Assembly (NCBI GenBank): GCA_965194375.1
Contig: CBDAEL010000004.1
Direction: 5' to 3' (one strand)
DNA from: Tabrizicola_A aquatica
GTDB taxonomy: Bacteria; Pseudomonadota; Alphaproteobacteria; Rhodobacterales; Rhodobacteraceae
Length of the DNA stretch: 64,000 bases
How positions within the stretch are numbered: the stretch's first letter is position 1; each line of letters starts with the position of its first letter. Position numbers and translations under genes: made by a program. The notes beneath the pieces are model-generated. The model made no database searches. It saw nothing but the letters and a program-made list of their open reading frames with translations, and had not been told where the DNA came from. Shown piece by piece: positions 1-7,720 of this stretch.

Positions 1-1
1 G

Positions 2-346
2 ATCCATAAGTTCGGCCCGCCCGAGATCATGAACACGGATCAGGGCAGCCAGTTCACGTCCTTCGTCTGGACTGACAGGCTGAAACGGGTTGGCACCCGG
101 ATCTCTATGGACGGCAAAGGGCGCTGCATCGACAACATCTTCATCGAGCGCCTGTGGCGGTCCCTGAAGTATGAATGCGTCTATCTGCACGCCTGGGAAA
201 CCGGATCGCAGGCACGGGTCGGCATCGGGCGCTGGATCACCTTCTACAACCACCAACGCCCTCACACTGCCCATGGCGGCCAACCGCCCGCCGTGGTCTA
301 CTTTAACCGCATTGAAACCGATCAGCAGGTGCAGGCAGTAGCTTAA
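2..346 (+). CDS. IS3-family transposase (OrfB), C-terminal part, 5' cut by window edge
   Basis: The reading frame is open from base 2 and ends at a TAA at 344-346, giving about 114 residues of the catalytic integrase core of an IS3-family transposase. Visible motifs are NTDQGSQF, holding the second Asp of the DDE triad, and FIERLWRSLKYE, holding the catalytic Glu. A YNHQRPH motif, typical of the C-terminus of IS3 OrfB proteins, follows. The protein cuts and joins IS ends during transposition. The N-terminal half and OrfA lie upstream of the window. An internal ATG at 29 is not the true start. Whether the element is active cannot be told. Confidence 0.9.
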   Translation: MHKFGPPEIMNTDQGSQFTSFVWTDRLKRVGTRISMDGKGRCIDNIFIERLWRSLKYECVYLHAWETGSQARVGIGRWITFYNHQRPHTAHGGQPPAVVYFNRIETDQQVQAVA

Positions 347-360
347 ACAACCCGGAAAGC

Positions 361-385
361 TGTCCAAGAGTTGGGGAGTAGCTCA
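361..385 (+). repeat. Putative right terminal inverted repeat of the IS3-family element
   Basis: The bases just after the transposase stop read TGTCCAAGAGTTGGGG and end in GTAGCTCA. The reverse complement starts with TGAGCTACTCCCC and runs into TTGGACA, resembling IS3-family ends. The matching left repeat is not in the window, so the exact boundary is inferred. The GTAGCTCA string mimics a tRNA D-arm but belongs to the IS end. Confidence 0.6.
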
Positions 386-592
386 GTGCACATAGAGTTC
401 GCTTTTGGTCAAGATTGCGAGTTTTGAAAAAAATAAATATATTTTTCAATATTTTAGTATAACTTGTTGGTGAAGATAACCGCATTTATCGCGATCCATA
501 GTCGCATTCGTCGTAGACCATAAAGGCCTAACAAAACGTGATACGGGCCGATCTATAGTCAACCCTGGTCCGCAGTCTTCAGTGAGAAAACG
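386..592. other. AT-rich intergenic spacer with a stem-loop
   Basis: No gene is seen here. The stretch is clearly AT-richer than the rest of the window. It contains an inverted repeat, TTGAAAAA at 424-431 and TTTTTCAA at 442-449, around a 10-base AT-only loop. It probably marks DNA outside the IS end with a foreign base composition, and it includes the promoter region of the next gene. Confidence 0.4.
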
Positions 593-1006
593 ATGAAACT
601 TGACGACCAGCCTTTACTTGCGCTCCTCGCCCAAAGAAGCGAGCGCTTCGCAAATCTAGAGAAGATCGTGGCGCGCGCAGTTCCGCTGATTGAGGCCGAG
701 TTTGCACCGTTTGAGAAATACTCTGGCAAGGTCGCTATCAGCTTCGTAAGAGGGGCAAAAACCACGATCACCGCCGCTTGGCGCTATCGTCTGCCGTGCG
801 GAAGCAAGATGGCGATCAAGGCGAACCTGGAGCTTCACCCGCAAGGTTGGATCATGAACGGTAATCAGCGGTCAGTGAATGTCTGGCCACTCTCGCCCGA
901 GGCCGTCGCCGCTGCTTTCGTGCAGGTCAACGAGACGGTGGCTGAGGCGGCGTTCGAAGCAGTTGTGCTAGGCGAAGGCTGGCGGCTGCGGCACATTCTT
1001 CAATAG
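593..1006 (+). CDS. Hypothetical protein (137 aa), unrecognised
   Basis: A 137-residue protein that I do not recognise. It is probably cytoplasmic: no signal peptide or membrane segment is visible. It begins with a charged amphipathic stretch and ends with an Ala/Val-rich helix and GEGWRLRHILQ. The ATG has a GAG-containing purine stretch about 10 bases upstream. Codon use is less GC-biased than in the housekeeping genes of the window. It sits alone between an IS end and a convergent flavoprotein gene, which suggests accessory or transferred DNA. A real gene is likely from its length and composition, but the function is unknown. Confidence 0.55.
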   Translation: MKLDDQPLLALLAQRSERFANLEKIVARAVPLIEAEFAPFEKYSGKVAISFVRGAKTTITAAWRYRLPCGSKMAIKANLELHPQGWIMNGNQRSVNVWPLSPEAVAAAFVQVNETVAEAAFEAVVLGEGWRLRHILQ

Positions 1007-1106
1007 CAAGAAGTCGGGCGGCGAAATGTGTGGTATACATGATGGAATACTGGGTCTCCGCATTCAGTAAAAAACACTTTATTAACAATTAATTATGTAA
1101 ATCTAC

Positions 1107-1129
1107 AAGGGGGGCTGTCTGCCCCCCTT
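1107..1129 (-). terminator. Stem-loop terminator downstream of the flavoprotein gene
   Basis: Perfect 9-bp inverted repeat AAGGGGGGC (1107-1115) and GCCCCCCTT (1121-1129) with a 5-base loop, about 60 bases past the stop of the minus-strand gene ending at 1188. It is followed on that strand by a moderately T-rich run. It could also serve the plus-strand gene ending at 1006. Confidence 0.65.
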
Positions 1130-1187
1130 CGCGCGTTCCGCGCTCATCCCCCCGAGGATATTTTTCCCGCATTGAAGGCCCGAAGGA

Positions 1188-3611
1188 TCAGGCCCGCATG
1201 CGGCCGCCATCATCCCACAAGGGGGCGAGGTGCACAGTGGCCTTGCGGCGTTCGCCAAGGATCTCGATTTCGCACACGAGGCCGTCTTTGACCTGGTCGG
1301 CGGGCAGGAAGCCTTGGGCCACCGATTTGCCCATCCAATGGCTGTAGCCGCCGGAGGTGCAGAAGCCCACGACCGCGCCGTCAAGCCAGATCGGCTCCCA
1401 AGCGACGACGTCGGATTCGTTGGCGTCCACCACGAAGGACACGAGCTTGCGCTTGGGTCCAGAGGCTTTTTCGGCGGTGGCGGCGGCTTTGCCGATCCAG
1501 TCTGCCTCTTTGTTCCAGCGGATGAAGCGGTCAAGCCCGGTTTCGCAGGGCGTGTAGTCGGGCGAGAACTCGCGGCTCCAGGAACCGAACCACTTGTCGA
1601 GACGCAAGGACATCATGGCGCGCATGCCGAAGGGGCGCAGGCCGAGGTCTTTGCCATGGGCGTTGAGCGTGTCCCACAGGTGGCGCACCGAGTGGATATC
1701 GCAGAAGATCTCATACCCCAGATCAGCGGTATAGGAGACGCGTTGCACGATGCAGTTTGCCATACCGACCGTCATGCGCCGCACGTCCATGAACTTGAAC
1801 GCCTCGGACGAGACATCTGACCGGGTGCAGCGGGCCAGAAGCTCGCGTGCTTTGGGGCCTGCGATTTGGAAGCCCGACCGCGCATCCGAGATGTTTTCGA
1901 CCTGCACACCGTCCATCGGGTTCATTTCGAACCAGCGCTGGTGCCAGCCTTGGGCGCCATAGCTGGCGGTCAGCTGGAATTCGGTTTCCGACAGGCAGGA
2001 GACTGTGAAGTCACCGATGATCTTGCCCGAATGGGCCAGCATCGGGGTCAGGGACAGGCGGCCCTGCTTCGGAATCGCGCCGGCCATGATGCGGTCAAGC
2101 CAAGCGCGGGCGTTGGGGCCTTTGACAAGGTATTTGCCGAAGTTCTGCAATTCGTTCAGGCCGACGCCCTCACGAACGGCCATGACTTCTTGGCGGGTGG
2201 CTTCCCATGCGTTGGAGCGGCGGAAGGTGGGTTCTTCATAGCGCGGCTCGCCGGGCAGGGCGTGGTAGTTCACCACCTCAAGCCCGTATTGCTGGCCCCA
2301 AACGGCGTTCATGCCGTCAAACACCTCATACATCGGGGTGGTGCGGAAGGGGCGGGCTGCCGGACGCTCTTCGTTCGGGTAACTGACCGAGAAGCGCATC
2401 TGGTAGTTTTCGATGACCTTCGGGACGGTATAGCCGGGCGAGGTCCAGGTGCCAAAGCGCGAGACGTCAAAGCCGCGCGGGTCGCGTTCGACCTCGCCGT
2501 GGATCATCCATTGTGCCAAGGCAAGGCCCATGCCGCCGCCTTGAGAGAAGCCCGCCATCACGGCGCAGGCTGACCAGTAGTTGCGCAGGCCTTGAACCGG
2601 GCCGATCAGTGGGTTGCCGTCAGGGGCAAAGGTGAAGGGGCCGTGGATCACGCGCTTGACGCCCGAGCGCTCCAGCACCGGGAAGCGGCGATAGGCGAAG
2701 TTGACCGAGTCTTCGATCTTGTCGAATTGCTCGTTCAAAAGCTCATGGCCGAAATCCCACGGCGTGCCGTCCACCGACCACGGCTCGCAGGGCTTTTCGT
2801 AAAAGCCGATGCAGAGGCCGCGGCCTTCTTGGCGCAGGTAGCTTTCGCCGCCCGGGTCCATCACATGGGGGAATTCGCGGCCCGATTTCAGGATGTCCAT
2901 AATCTCGGGGATGTCATCGGTGACAAGATACTGGTGGGCCATCGGCAGAAGCGGCAGGTAAACCCCCGCCATCGCGCCGATTTCGCGCGCCCAGAGGCCG
3001 CCAGCGTTGACCAGATGTTCACAGGTGACGGTGCCCTTTTCGGTCACCACATCCCAGCCGCCATCGGCGCGCTGGTTGGTGGCCAGCACGCGGTTGTGCA
3101 GCACAATCTCGGCCCCGCCCATGCGGGCGGCCTTGGCATAGGCGTGGGTGGTGCCCGAGGGGTCAAGGTGACCGTCCAAGGGGTCATAAAGCGCGCCGAT
3201 GATCCCTTCGAGGTTGACCATGCCATCGGTCAGCTTGGCGATTTCTTCAGGGCCGAGGATCTCGGTGTCCAGCCCCATATAGCGATGCTTGGCGCGTTCG
3301 GCCTTCAGCTGTTCAAACCGCGCCTGATTGTCGGCCAATGTGATGCCGCCCACGTGGTGCAACCCGCAGGACATGCCGGTGATCTCTTCCAGCTCTTTGT
3401 AAAGCCGGATGGTATAGCCCTGCAGCGCGGCCATGTTGGTGTCGCCGTTCAGGGTGTGAAAGCCGCCTGCCGCGTGCCATGTGGAGCCGGAGGTGAGTTC
3501 CGAGCGTTCGATCAGCATGACGTCGGACCAGCCGAGTTTGGTCAGGTGATACAGCACGGAACAGCCGACGACACCGCCGCCAATCACGACCACGCGGGCA
3601 TGGGTTTTCAT
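1188..3611 (-). CDS. FAD-dependent oxidoreductase of the dimethylglycine/sarcosine dehydrogenase family (GcvT-like C-terminus)
   Basis: An 807-residue two-part flavoenzyme expected to demethylate N-methylated glycine derivatives (dimethylglycine or sarcosine) oxidatively and pass the methyl carbon to tetrahydrofolate. The N-terminal half is a DAO-type FAD domain with the dinucleotide motif GGGVVGC near residue 11. The motif SGSTWHAAG holds His46, which aligns with the histidine that binds FAD covalently in dimethylglycine and sarcosine dehydrogenases. From about residue 430 the protein resembles GcvT, the folate-binding aminomethyltransferase fold. The chosen ATG at 3611 has GGGAG a few bases upstream; a frame extension 12 codons longer lacks homology-like sequence. 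A liv-type transporter and a GlxA-type regulator lie upstream on the same strand. The exact substrate is inferred. Confidence 0.85.
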   Translation of the reverse strand: MKTHARVVVIGGGVVGCSVLYHLTKLGWSDVMLIERSELTSGSTWHAAGGFHTLNGDTNMAALQGYTIRLYKELEEITGMSCGLHHVGGITLADNQARFEQLKAERAKHRYMGLDTEILGPEEIAKLTDGMVNLEGIIGALYDPLDGHLDPSGTTHAYAKAARMGGAEIVLHNRVLATNQRADGGWDVVTEKGTVTCEHLVNAGGLWAREIGAMAGVYLPLLPMAHQYLVTDDIPEIMDILKSGREFPHVMDPGGESYLRQEGRGLCIGFYEKPCEPWSVDGTPWDFGHELLNEQFDKIEDSVNFAYRRFPVLERSGVKRVIHGPFTFAPDGNPLIGPVQGLRNYWSACAVMAGFSQGGGMGLALAQWMIHGEVERDPRGFDVSRFGTWTSPGYTVPKVIENYQMRFSVSYPNEERPAARPFRTTPMYEVFDGMNAVWGQQYGLEVVNYHALPGEPRYEEPTFRRSNAWEATRQEVMAVREGVGLNELQNFGKYLVKGPNARAWLDRIMAGAIPKQGRLSLTPMLAHSGKIIGDFTVSCLSETEFQLTASYGAQGWHQRWFEMNPMDGVQVENISDARSGFQIAGPKARELLARCTRSDVSSEAFKFMDVRRMTVGMANCIVQRVSYTADLGYEIFCDIHSVRHLWDTLNAHGKDLGLRPFGMRAMMSLRLDKWFGSWSREFSPDYTPCETGLDRFIRWNKEADWIGKAAATAEKASGPKRKLVSFVVDANESDVVAWEPIWLDGAVVGFCTSGGYSHWMGKSVAQGFLPADQVKDGLVCEIEILGERRKATVHLAPLWDDGGRMRA

Positions 3612-3676
3612 TCTGGGAGACTCCCTTGATCTGGTTTGATGGCACAATGGCGAGGAGGAGCGGCGGCTTCATGCTG

Positions 3677-3701
3677 TTTTGCGACAAATCATGTCGCAAA
3701 A
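3677..3701. promoter_or_regulatory. Perfect 10-bp inverted repeat upstream of the flavoprotein gene (candidate operator)
   Basis: TTTTGCGACA (3677-3686) and TGTCGCAAAA (3692-3701) form a perfect inverted repeat with a 5-base spacer, 66-90 bases upstream of the start at 3611. The position and symmetry suit a regulator-binding site. The GlxA-type regulator at 9135-10157 is an obvious candidate, but this is inference. On RNA it would also form a hairpin. Confidence 0.5.
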
Positions 3702-3731
3702 AATAAGCGCGTTGCGGTGGATGCCATGACA

Positions 3732-3757
3732 AAGGGCCGAGATCGCTCTCGGCCCTT
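3732..3757 (-). terminator. Stem-loop terminator after the liv-type transporter genes
   Basis: Perfect 11-bp stem AAGGGCCGAGA (3732-3742) and TCTCGGCCCTT (3747-3757) with a TCGC loop, 23 bases past the livM stop on the minus strand. Only a short T run follows, so termination may be partial. It separates the transporter operon from the flavoprotein gene. Confidence 0.7.
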
Positions 3758-3779
3758 GGAAGCTGTGCCTGTGCGGCGG

Positions 3780-5087
3780 TTATTTCTCGGGGATCAACCC
3801 GCGCGGGGCAAAGCGCAAGACCAGCAAAAGCACGATGCCAAGGGTAACAAGGCGCATGTGCTGGGCGCTGTCGATCAGGTGGGTTTTCAGGTCACCCGGC
3901 GGCAGGGCGGCGGTGACATAGCCCATGAGGTTCGGGCCGAGATATTCCACCGCGAGCCAGAGCCAGCCGAGCAAGAGCCCGCCCAGGACCGCGCCCCAGT
4001 TGTTGCCAGAGCCGCCAACGATGACCATGACCCAGATCAGGAAGGTAAAGCGCAGGGGCGAGTAAACGCCGGGCACCAACTGCCCTTCCATCGAGGTGAG
4101 CATGGCGCCCGCAAGCCCGACGACGGCCGAGCCGATGATGAAGATCTGCAGGTGCCGACGCGTCACATTCTTGCCCATGGCCGATGCGGCCACTTCGTTG
4201 TCGCGAATGGCGCGCATCATGCGGCCCCAAGGGCTGTTCAGCGCACGTTCCGACAGCCAGATCAGCGCCAAAAGCACAGCGCCGAACATGGCGAGATAGA
4301 GGAGTTTCACCAAGATCGTTGACGAGGTGATCGGGCTCCAGCCCCAGCTGGTGACAAATTCGACATAGGCCGGGTTGGCCTGCAGATCGACTTCGTAAGG
4401 AACGGGCCAGGGACGAGGCAGGTCGATGATGTTCTTCACCCCGCGCGCGAGCCAGTCCTCGGATTTGATGACGACGATGACGATCTCGGCGATGCCAAGC
4501 GTGGCAATGGCTAGGTAGTCCGAGCGCAGGCCAAGGCAGATCTTGCCGATGACCCAAGCCGCAATCCCGGCCATCAGCGCGCCGACGGGCCATGCGACCA
4601 GCGAGGGCAGGCCAAAGCCGCCGATATTGCCATAGGTGGCGGGGTCGAAGGCCTCAACCGCGGCGACGCCGCTGTCAAAGACCGCGCGATAGAGGAAGAA
4701 GCCAGCGACGAGGAGGGCTGCCACGGCAAAGCCACGGGCGCGGCCCGGCTTCATGGCGCGGTAAAGCAGCGTTGCCGCCACGATCACGCCAACCCCGATC
4801 GCCAGACCGCCCAAGGTCATCCAACCGCCCGCGGCAAAGGCCTCGGGCACCGGACGGGCCGAGACCAGCACCACGGCCAGACCGCCCAATGCGACCGAAC
4901 CGACTATGCCGGTGGAAAACAGCCCGGCATAGCCCCATTGCATGTTCACGCCCAAAGCCATGATCGCCGACAGGATGCCGATGTTCAGGATTTGCAAGGA
5001 GAGGTTCCAGCTTTGAAACACTCCGGTGAGGATGAACAACAGCGCCACACCGGCGAAAAGACCAAGATTGCGTTGGGTCTGGGTCAT
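3780..5087 (-). CDS. livM: Branched-chain amino acid type ABC transporter permease (LivM-like)
   Basis: A 435-residue inner-membrane permease of the LivM family (BPD_transp_2), with about ten hydrophobic segments and a typical loop before IFIIGSAVVGLAGAML. It is longer than many LivM proteins because of an extra hydrophobic region around residues 90-175. It pairs with LivH as the membrane channel of a HAAT-type importer. The start is two bases after the livH stop, so translation is likely coupled. It is the last gene of the livK-G-F-H-M order on the minus strand. The neighbouring methylglycine dehydrogenase suggests the substrate may be a methylated amino acid rather than leucine. Confidence 0.9.
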   Translation of the reverse strand: MTQTQRNLGLFAGVALLFILTGVFQSWNLSLQILNIGILSAIMALGVNMQWGYAGLFSTGIVGSVALGGLAVVLVSARPVPEAFAAGGWMTLGGLAIGVGVIVAATLLYRAMKPGRARGFAVAALLVAGFFLYRAVFDSGVAAVEAFDPATYGNIGGFGLPSLVAWPVGALMAGIAAWVIGKICLGLRSDYLAIATLGIAEIVIVVIKSEDWLARGVKNIIDLPRPWPVPYEVDLQANPAYVEFVTSWGWSPITSSTILVKLLYLAMFGAVLLALIWLSERALNSPWGRMMRAIRDNEVAASAMGKNVTRRHLQIFIIGSAVVGLAGAMLTSMEGQLVPGVYSPLRFTFLIWVMVIVGGSGNNWGAVLGGLLLGWLWLAVEYLGPNLMGYVTAALPPGDLKTHLIDSAQHMRLVTLGIVLLLVLRFAPRGLIPEK

Positions 5088-5088
5088 G

Positions 5089-6093
5089 TCATTTCCCCTT
5101 GAAGATGCCGGTCGGCATGAAGATCAGCACGATGATCAGGATCGCAAAGCTGACGGCCGATTTGTAATCGGTGGTCAAAAGCTGCATCAGCCCATCGGGT
5201 GCCATGCTGTCGGGCAGGACGTAGGTGGCGACCTTTTTCCAGGCATAGGTCATGATGACCTCGGACAGGGCCACGATATAGCCGCCCGCAATCGCCCCCA
5301 AGGGGCTGCCAAGACCGCCCACAACGGCCGCTGCAAAGACCGGCAGCAACAGCTGGAAATAGACGAAGGGGCGGAAGGATTTATCAAGTCCATAGAGCGT
5401 GCCCGCAATCACCGCCAAGGCGGCGGCGATGATCCAGGTGACCTGCACCACGCGGTCCGGGTTGATGCCAGAGAGCAGCGCCAGATCCTCGTTGTCCGAG
5501 AAGGCGCGCATCGACTTGCCGGTGCGGGTTCTTTGCAAAAACCAAAAGAGCGCGGCCACACAGATCACCGCCACAACCACCGTGACCGCAACCGTGGTCT
5601 TGATGACCAAGGGCTCGGCAAGGCCGGTGATCTCTTTGAAGGTTTGCGCGCTCAGCACAAAACGCTCACCATCCGCAAAGTTGCGCTCTTCCACGCCGAT
5701 GATCAGGCGGACAAGGCCGTTCATCACGAACATGACGCCCGCCGAGACAATCACCAGAATGATCGGCGCGGCCTTTTGGGTGCGGTAGAACTTGTAGATG
5801 CCACGGTCAGTGGCCAGAACCAGCGCCGCTGTTGCGGCAATGCCAAAGGGCAGGGCGAGAAGCGCAGTCGGCAAGGGGCCAAAGGTAATGCCCCAAGATT
5901 GGAAGAGCCATGTGAACATGATCACAATGGCAGTCCCGAAGGCCATGGTGTCGCCATGCGCAAAGTTCGAGAAGCGCAGCACGCCAAAGATCAGCGTCAC
6001 ACCCAGCGCGCCCAAGGCAAGCTGGCTGCCATAGGCCACGCCCGGCACGATCACAAAGTTCAACAGGGCCACGAGGGCGTTGAGGAAATCCAT
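5089..6093 (-). CDS. livH: Branched-chain amino acid type ABC transporter permease (LivH-like)
   Basis: A 334-residue integral membrane permease of the LivH family, starting MDFLNALVALL with several hydrophobic segments. Typical family features are the GVLRFSNFAHGD stretch near the N-terminus and VGGLGSPLGAIAGG near residue 270. It forms the translocation pore with LivM. The gene lies three bases after livF and one base before livM, indicating a single transcript. The fold assignment is firm. The substrate is set by the binding protein and is not known. Confidence 0.92.
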   Translation of the reverse strand: MDFLNALVALLNFVIVPGVAYGSQLALGALGVTLIFGVLRFSNFAHGDTMAFGTAIVIMFTWLFQSWGITFGPLPTALLALPFGIAATAALVLATDRGIYKFYRTQKAAPIILVIVSAGVMFVMNGLVRLIIGVEERNFADGERFVLSAQTFKEITGLAEPLVIKTTVAVTVVVAVICVAALFWFLQRTRTGKSMRAFSDNEDLALLSGINPDRVVQVTWIIAAALAVIAGTLYGLDKSFRPFVYFQLLLPVFAAAVVGGLGSPLGAIAGGYIVALSEVIMTYAWKKVATYVLPDSMAPDGLMQLLTTDYKSAVSFAILIIVLIFMPTGIFKGK

Positions 6094-6096
6094 ATC

Positions 6097-6813
6097 TCAG
6101 CCCCCCAAGAAGGAACGACGGACCTCGGGGTCGGCCAAAAGGGCCTGTCCGGTGTCGGTGAAGCGGTTGGCGCCTTGGACAAGGACATAGCCTTTGTCCG
6201 CAATATCAAGTGCTTGGCGGGCGTTTTGTTCCACCATCAGAATCGAAATGCCTGTGCGGGCAATCTCGATGATGCGGTCGAACAATTCGTCCATCACGAT
6301 GGGCGAGACACCAGCGGTGGGTTCGTCGAGCAAAAGCACCGAAGGCTTGGTCATCAGCGCCCGGCCCACAGCGACCTGCTGGCGCTGACCGCCCGATAGC
6401 TCACCCGCCGCCTGATGGCGCTTTTGGTGCAGGATAGGAAACAGGCCATAGATCTGATCCATGGTTTCCTTGATGCCCGCCTCATCGGTGCGGATGAAGG
6501 CGCCCATCTCAAGGTTTTCCTCTACCGTCATGCCGGTAAAGATATTCTGGGTCTGGGGTACAAAGCCCATGCCCTTGCGCACGCGGGCCTGCGGCGAGAG
6601 CTTTGTGATGTCCTCGCCATTCAGTTTCACGCTGCCACCGCGCAGGTTCAACATGCCAAAGGTGGCCTTCATGGCGGTAGATTTGCCCGCGCCATTGGGG
6701 CCGACGATCACGGCGATCTCGCCCTTGTTCACGGCAATGGTGCAGTTGTGCAAGATGTCGACGGTGCCGTAGCCCCCGGTCATATTCTCGCCGATGAGGA
6801 AGGGTTCAGCCAT
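6097..6813 (-). CDS. livF: ABC transporter ATP-binding protein (LivF-like)
   Basis: A 238-residue ATPase of the LivF type. Walker A is GPNGAGKS at residues 38-45, the signature is LSGGQ at 139-143, and Walker B is LLLDEP at about 160-165. It powers uptake together with LivG on the cytoplasmic face of LivHM. The start overlaps the end of livG by eight bases, so the two ATPases are translationally coupled and probably made in equal amounts. The length is normal for the family. Confidence 0.93.
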   Translation of the reverse strand: MAEPFLIGENMTGGYGTVDILHNCTIAVNKGEIAVIVGPNGAGKSTAMKATFGMLNLRGGSVKLNGEDITKLSPQARVRKGMGFVPQTQNIFTGMTVEENLEMGAFIRTDEAGIKETMDQIYGLFPILHQKRHQAAGELSGGQRQQVAVGRALMTKPSVLLLDEPTAGVSPIVMDELFDRIIEIARTGISILMVEQNARQALDIADKGYVLVQGANRFTDTGQALLADPEVRRSFLGG

Positions 6814-7597
6814 GGGCGGCCTCCTCTTTGACTTTGTTCTTCAATCCGGTGCCCAAATAGGCTTCGATCACGCGTTCGTCGTTTTTCACTTCATTCACAG
6901 TGCCTTGGGCCAAAACCTTGCCTTCGGCCATGCAGATCACAGGGCCACAGATGCGGCCGATGAAATCCATGTCATGTTCGATGACGCAGAAGGTATAGCC
7001 GCGTTCTTTGTTCAGCCGCACAATGGCATCGCCGATGGTGTTGAGAAGCGTGCGGTTCACGCCCGCGCCGACCTCGTCCAGAAACACGATCTTGGCATCC
7101 ACCATCATGGTGCGGCCCAGTTCCAACAGTTTCTTCTGCCCGCCCGAGATATTGGCCGCCTTCTGGTCGGCCAGATGCGAGATGGTCAGAAACTCCAGCA
7201 CCTCATCGGCCTTGTCGCGCAGGCGCTTTTCCTCGGCGGCAACCGCGCCGCGGCGGAAACAGGCGTTGAACAGGCTTTCGCCTGACTGGTTGGCGGGCAC
7301 CATCATCAGGTTTTCGCGCACCGTCATCGAGCTGAATTCATGGGCGATCTGGAACGTGCGCAGCACCCCTTTGGCAAAAAGCTCATGCGGGGGTAGGCCG
7401 GTGATGTCTTCGCCTTGCATGGTGACCTTGCCCGAGGTGGGCGGCAGGCGACCAGCGATCACGTTGAAAAGTGTGGTTTTTCCCGCGCCGTTCGGGCCAA
7501 TCAGCCCAGTGATCGAGCCGGTCTCAATCTTGAGCGAGGCCCCGTCAACGGCTTTGAAACCGCCGAAATGCCGGTGAAGGTTTTCGACAACAATCAT
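6806..7597 (-). CDS. livG: ABC transporter ATP-binding protein (LivG-like)
   Basis: A 263-residue ATPase of the LivG type. Walker A is GPNGAGKT near residues 34-41, the signature ISGGQ is at 150-154, and the Walker B region reads VFLDEVGAGVN, with Val where most relatives have Pro. The ATG at 7597 is preceded by AGGGGGA, a strong ribosome binding site. A longer frame to 7639 is open but has no such site. It heterodimerises with LivF. Confidence 0.93.
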   Translation of the reverse strand: MIVVENLHRHFGGFKAVDGASLKIETGSITGLIGPNGAGKTTLFNVIAGRLPPTSGKVTMQGEDITGLPPHELFAKGVLRTFQIAHEFSSMTVRENLMMVPANQSGESLFNACFRRGAVAAEEKRLRDKADEVLEFLTISHLADQKAANISGGQKKLLELGRTMMVDAKIVFLDEVGAGVNRTLLNTIGDAIVRLNKERGYTFCVIEHDMDFIGRICGPVICMAEGKVLAQGTVNEVKNDERVIEAYLGTGLKNKVKEEAAHG

Positions 7598-7669
7598 GGT
7601 TCCCCCTGAAAAGCGGACGCCTCTTTTTGCCGGGATCAAACCCGGACTTGGGCGGCTTATCTTAAAGCA

Positions 7670-7696
7670 ACGGCCCGAGGGATGGCCCCGGGCCGT
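7670..7696 (-). terminator. Intercistronic stem-loop between livK and livG
   Basis: ACGGCCCG (7670-7677) pairs perfectly with CGGGCCGT (7689-7696), with extra G-C pairs possible in the loop. It lies 24 bases after the livK stop on the minus strand and is not followed by a T run. Such hairpins after a binding-protein gene often act as mRNA stabilisers or partial attenuators that raise binding-protein expression over the membrane components. Confidence 0.55.
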
Positions 7697-7720
7697 GCAA
7701 AGTATCAGATCAGATGCAGA

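Larger units (their letters stand above)
1..385 (+). mobile_element. Right end of an IS3-family insertion sequence
   Basis: The segment holds the C-terminal part of an IS3-type DDE transposase followed by a plausible right terminal inverted repeat. Read on the minus strand from 385, the end begins TGAGCTACTCCCCAACTC and continues TTGGACAG, the layout typical of IS3-family ends (TG followed by a C-rich run, then TTGGACA). The left end lies outside the window, so completeness and target duplication cannot be judged. Sequence to the right becomes AT-rich. Confidence 0.8.

Noticed and set aside
373..440. A tRNA-like start (GGGGAGTAGCTCAGTG) followed by TTTTGGTC
   Set aside because: The string is the end of the IS3-family terminal repeat. 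No anticodon stem, T-arm or acceptor pairing could be built downstream.
1230..1820. Plus-strand open frame opposite the methylglycine dehydrogenase
   Set aside because: It is fully antisense to a gene with clear folate-binding-domain homology, and has no ribosome site or domain.
7630..7645. CCGGG-ATCAAA-CCCGG hairpin upstream of livG as a second terminator
   Set aside because: The stem is only five base pairs and has no proper T run for the operon strand. The 7670-7696 hairpin is the stronger element of this spacer.
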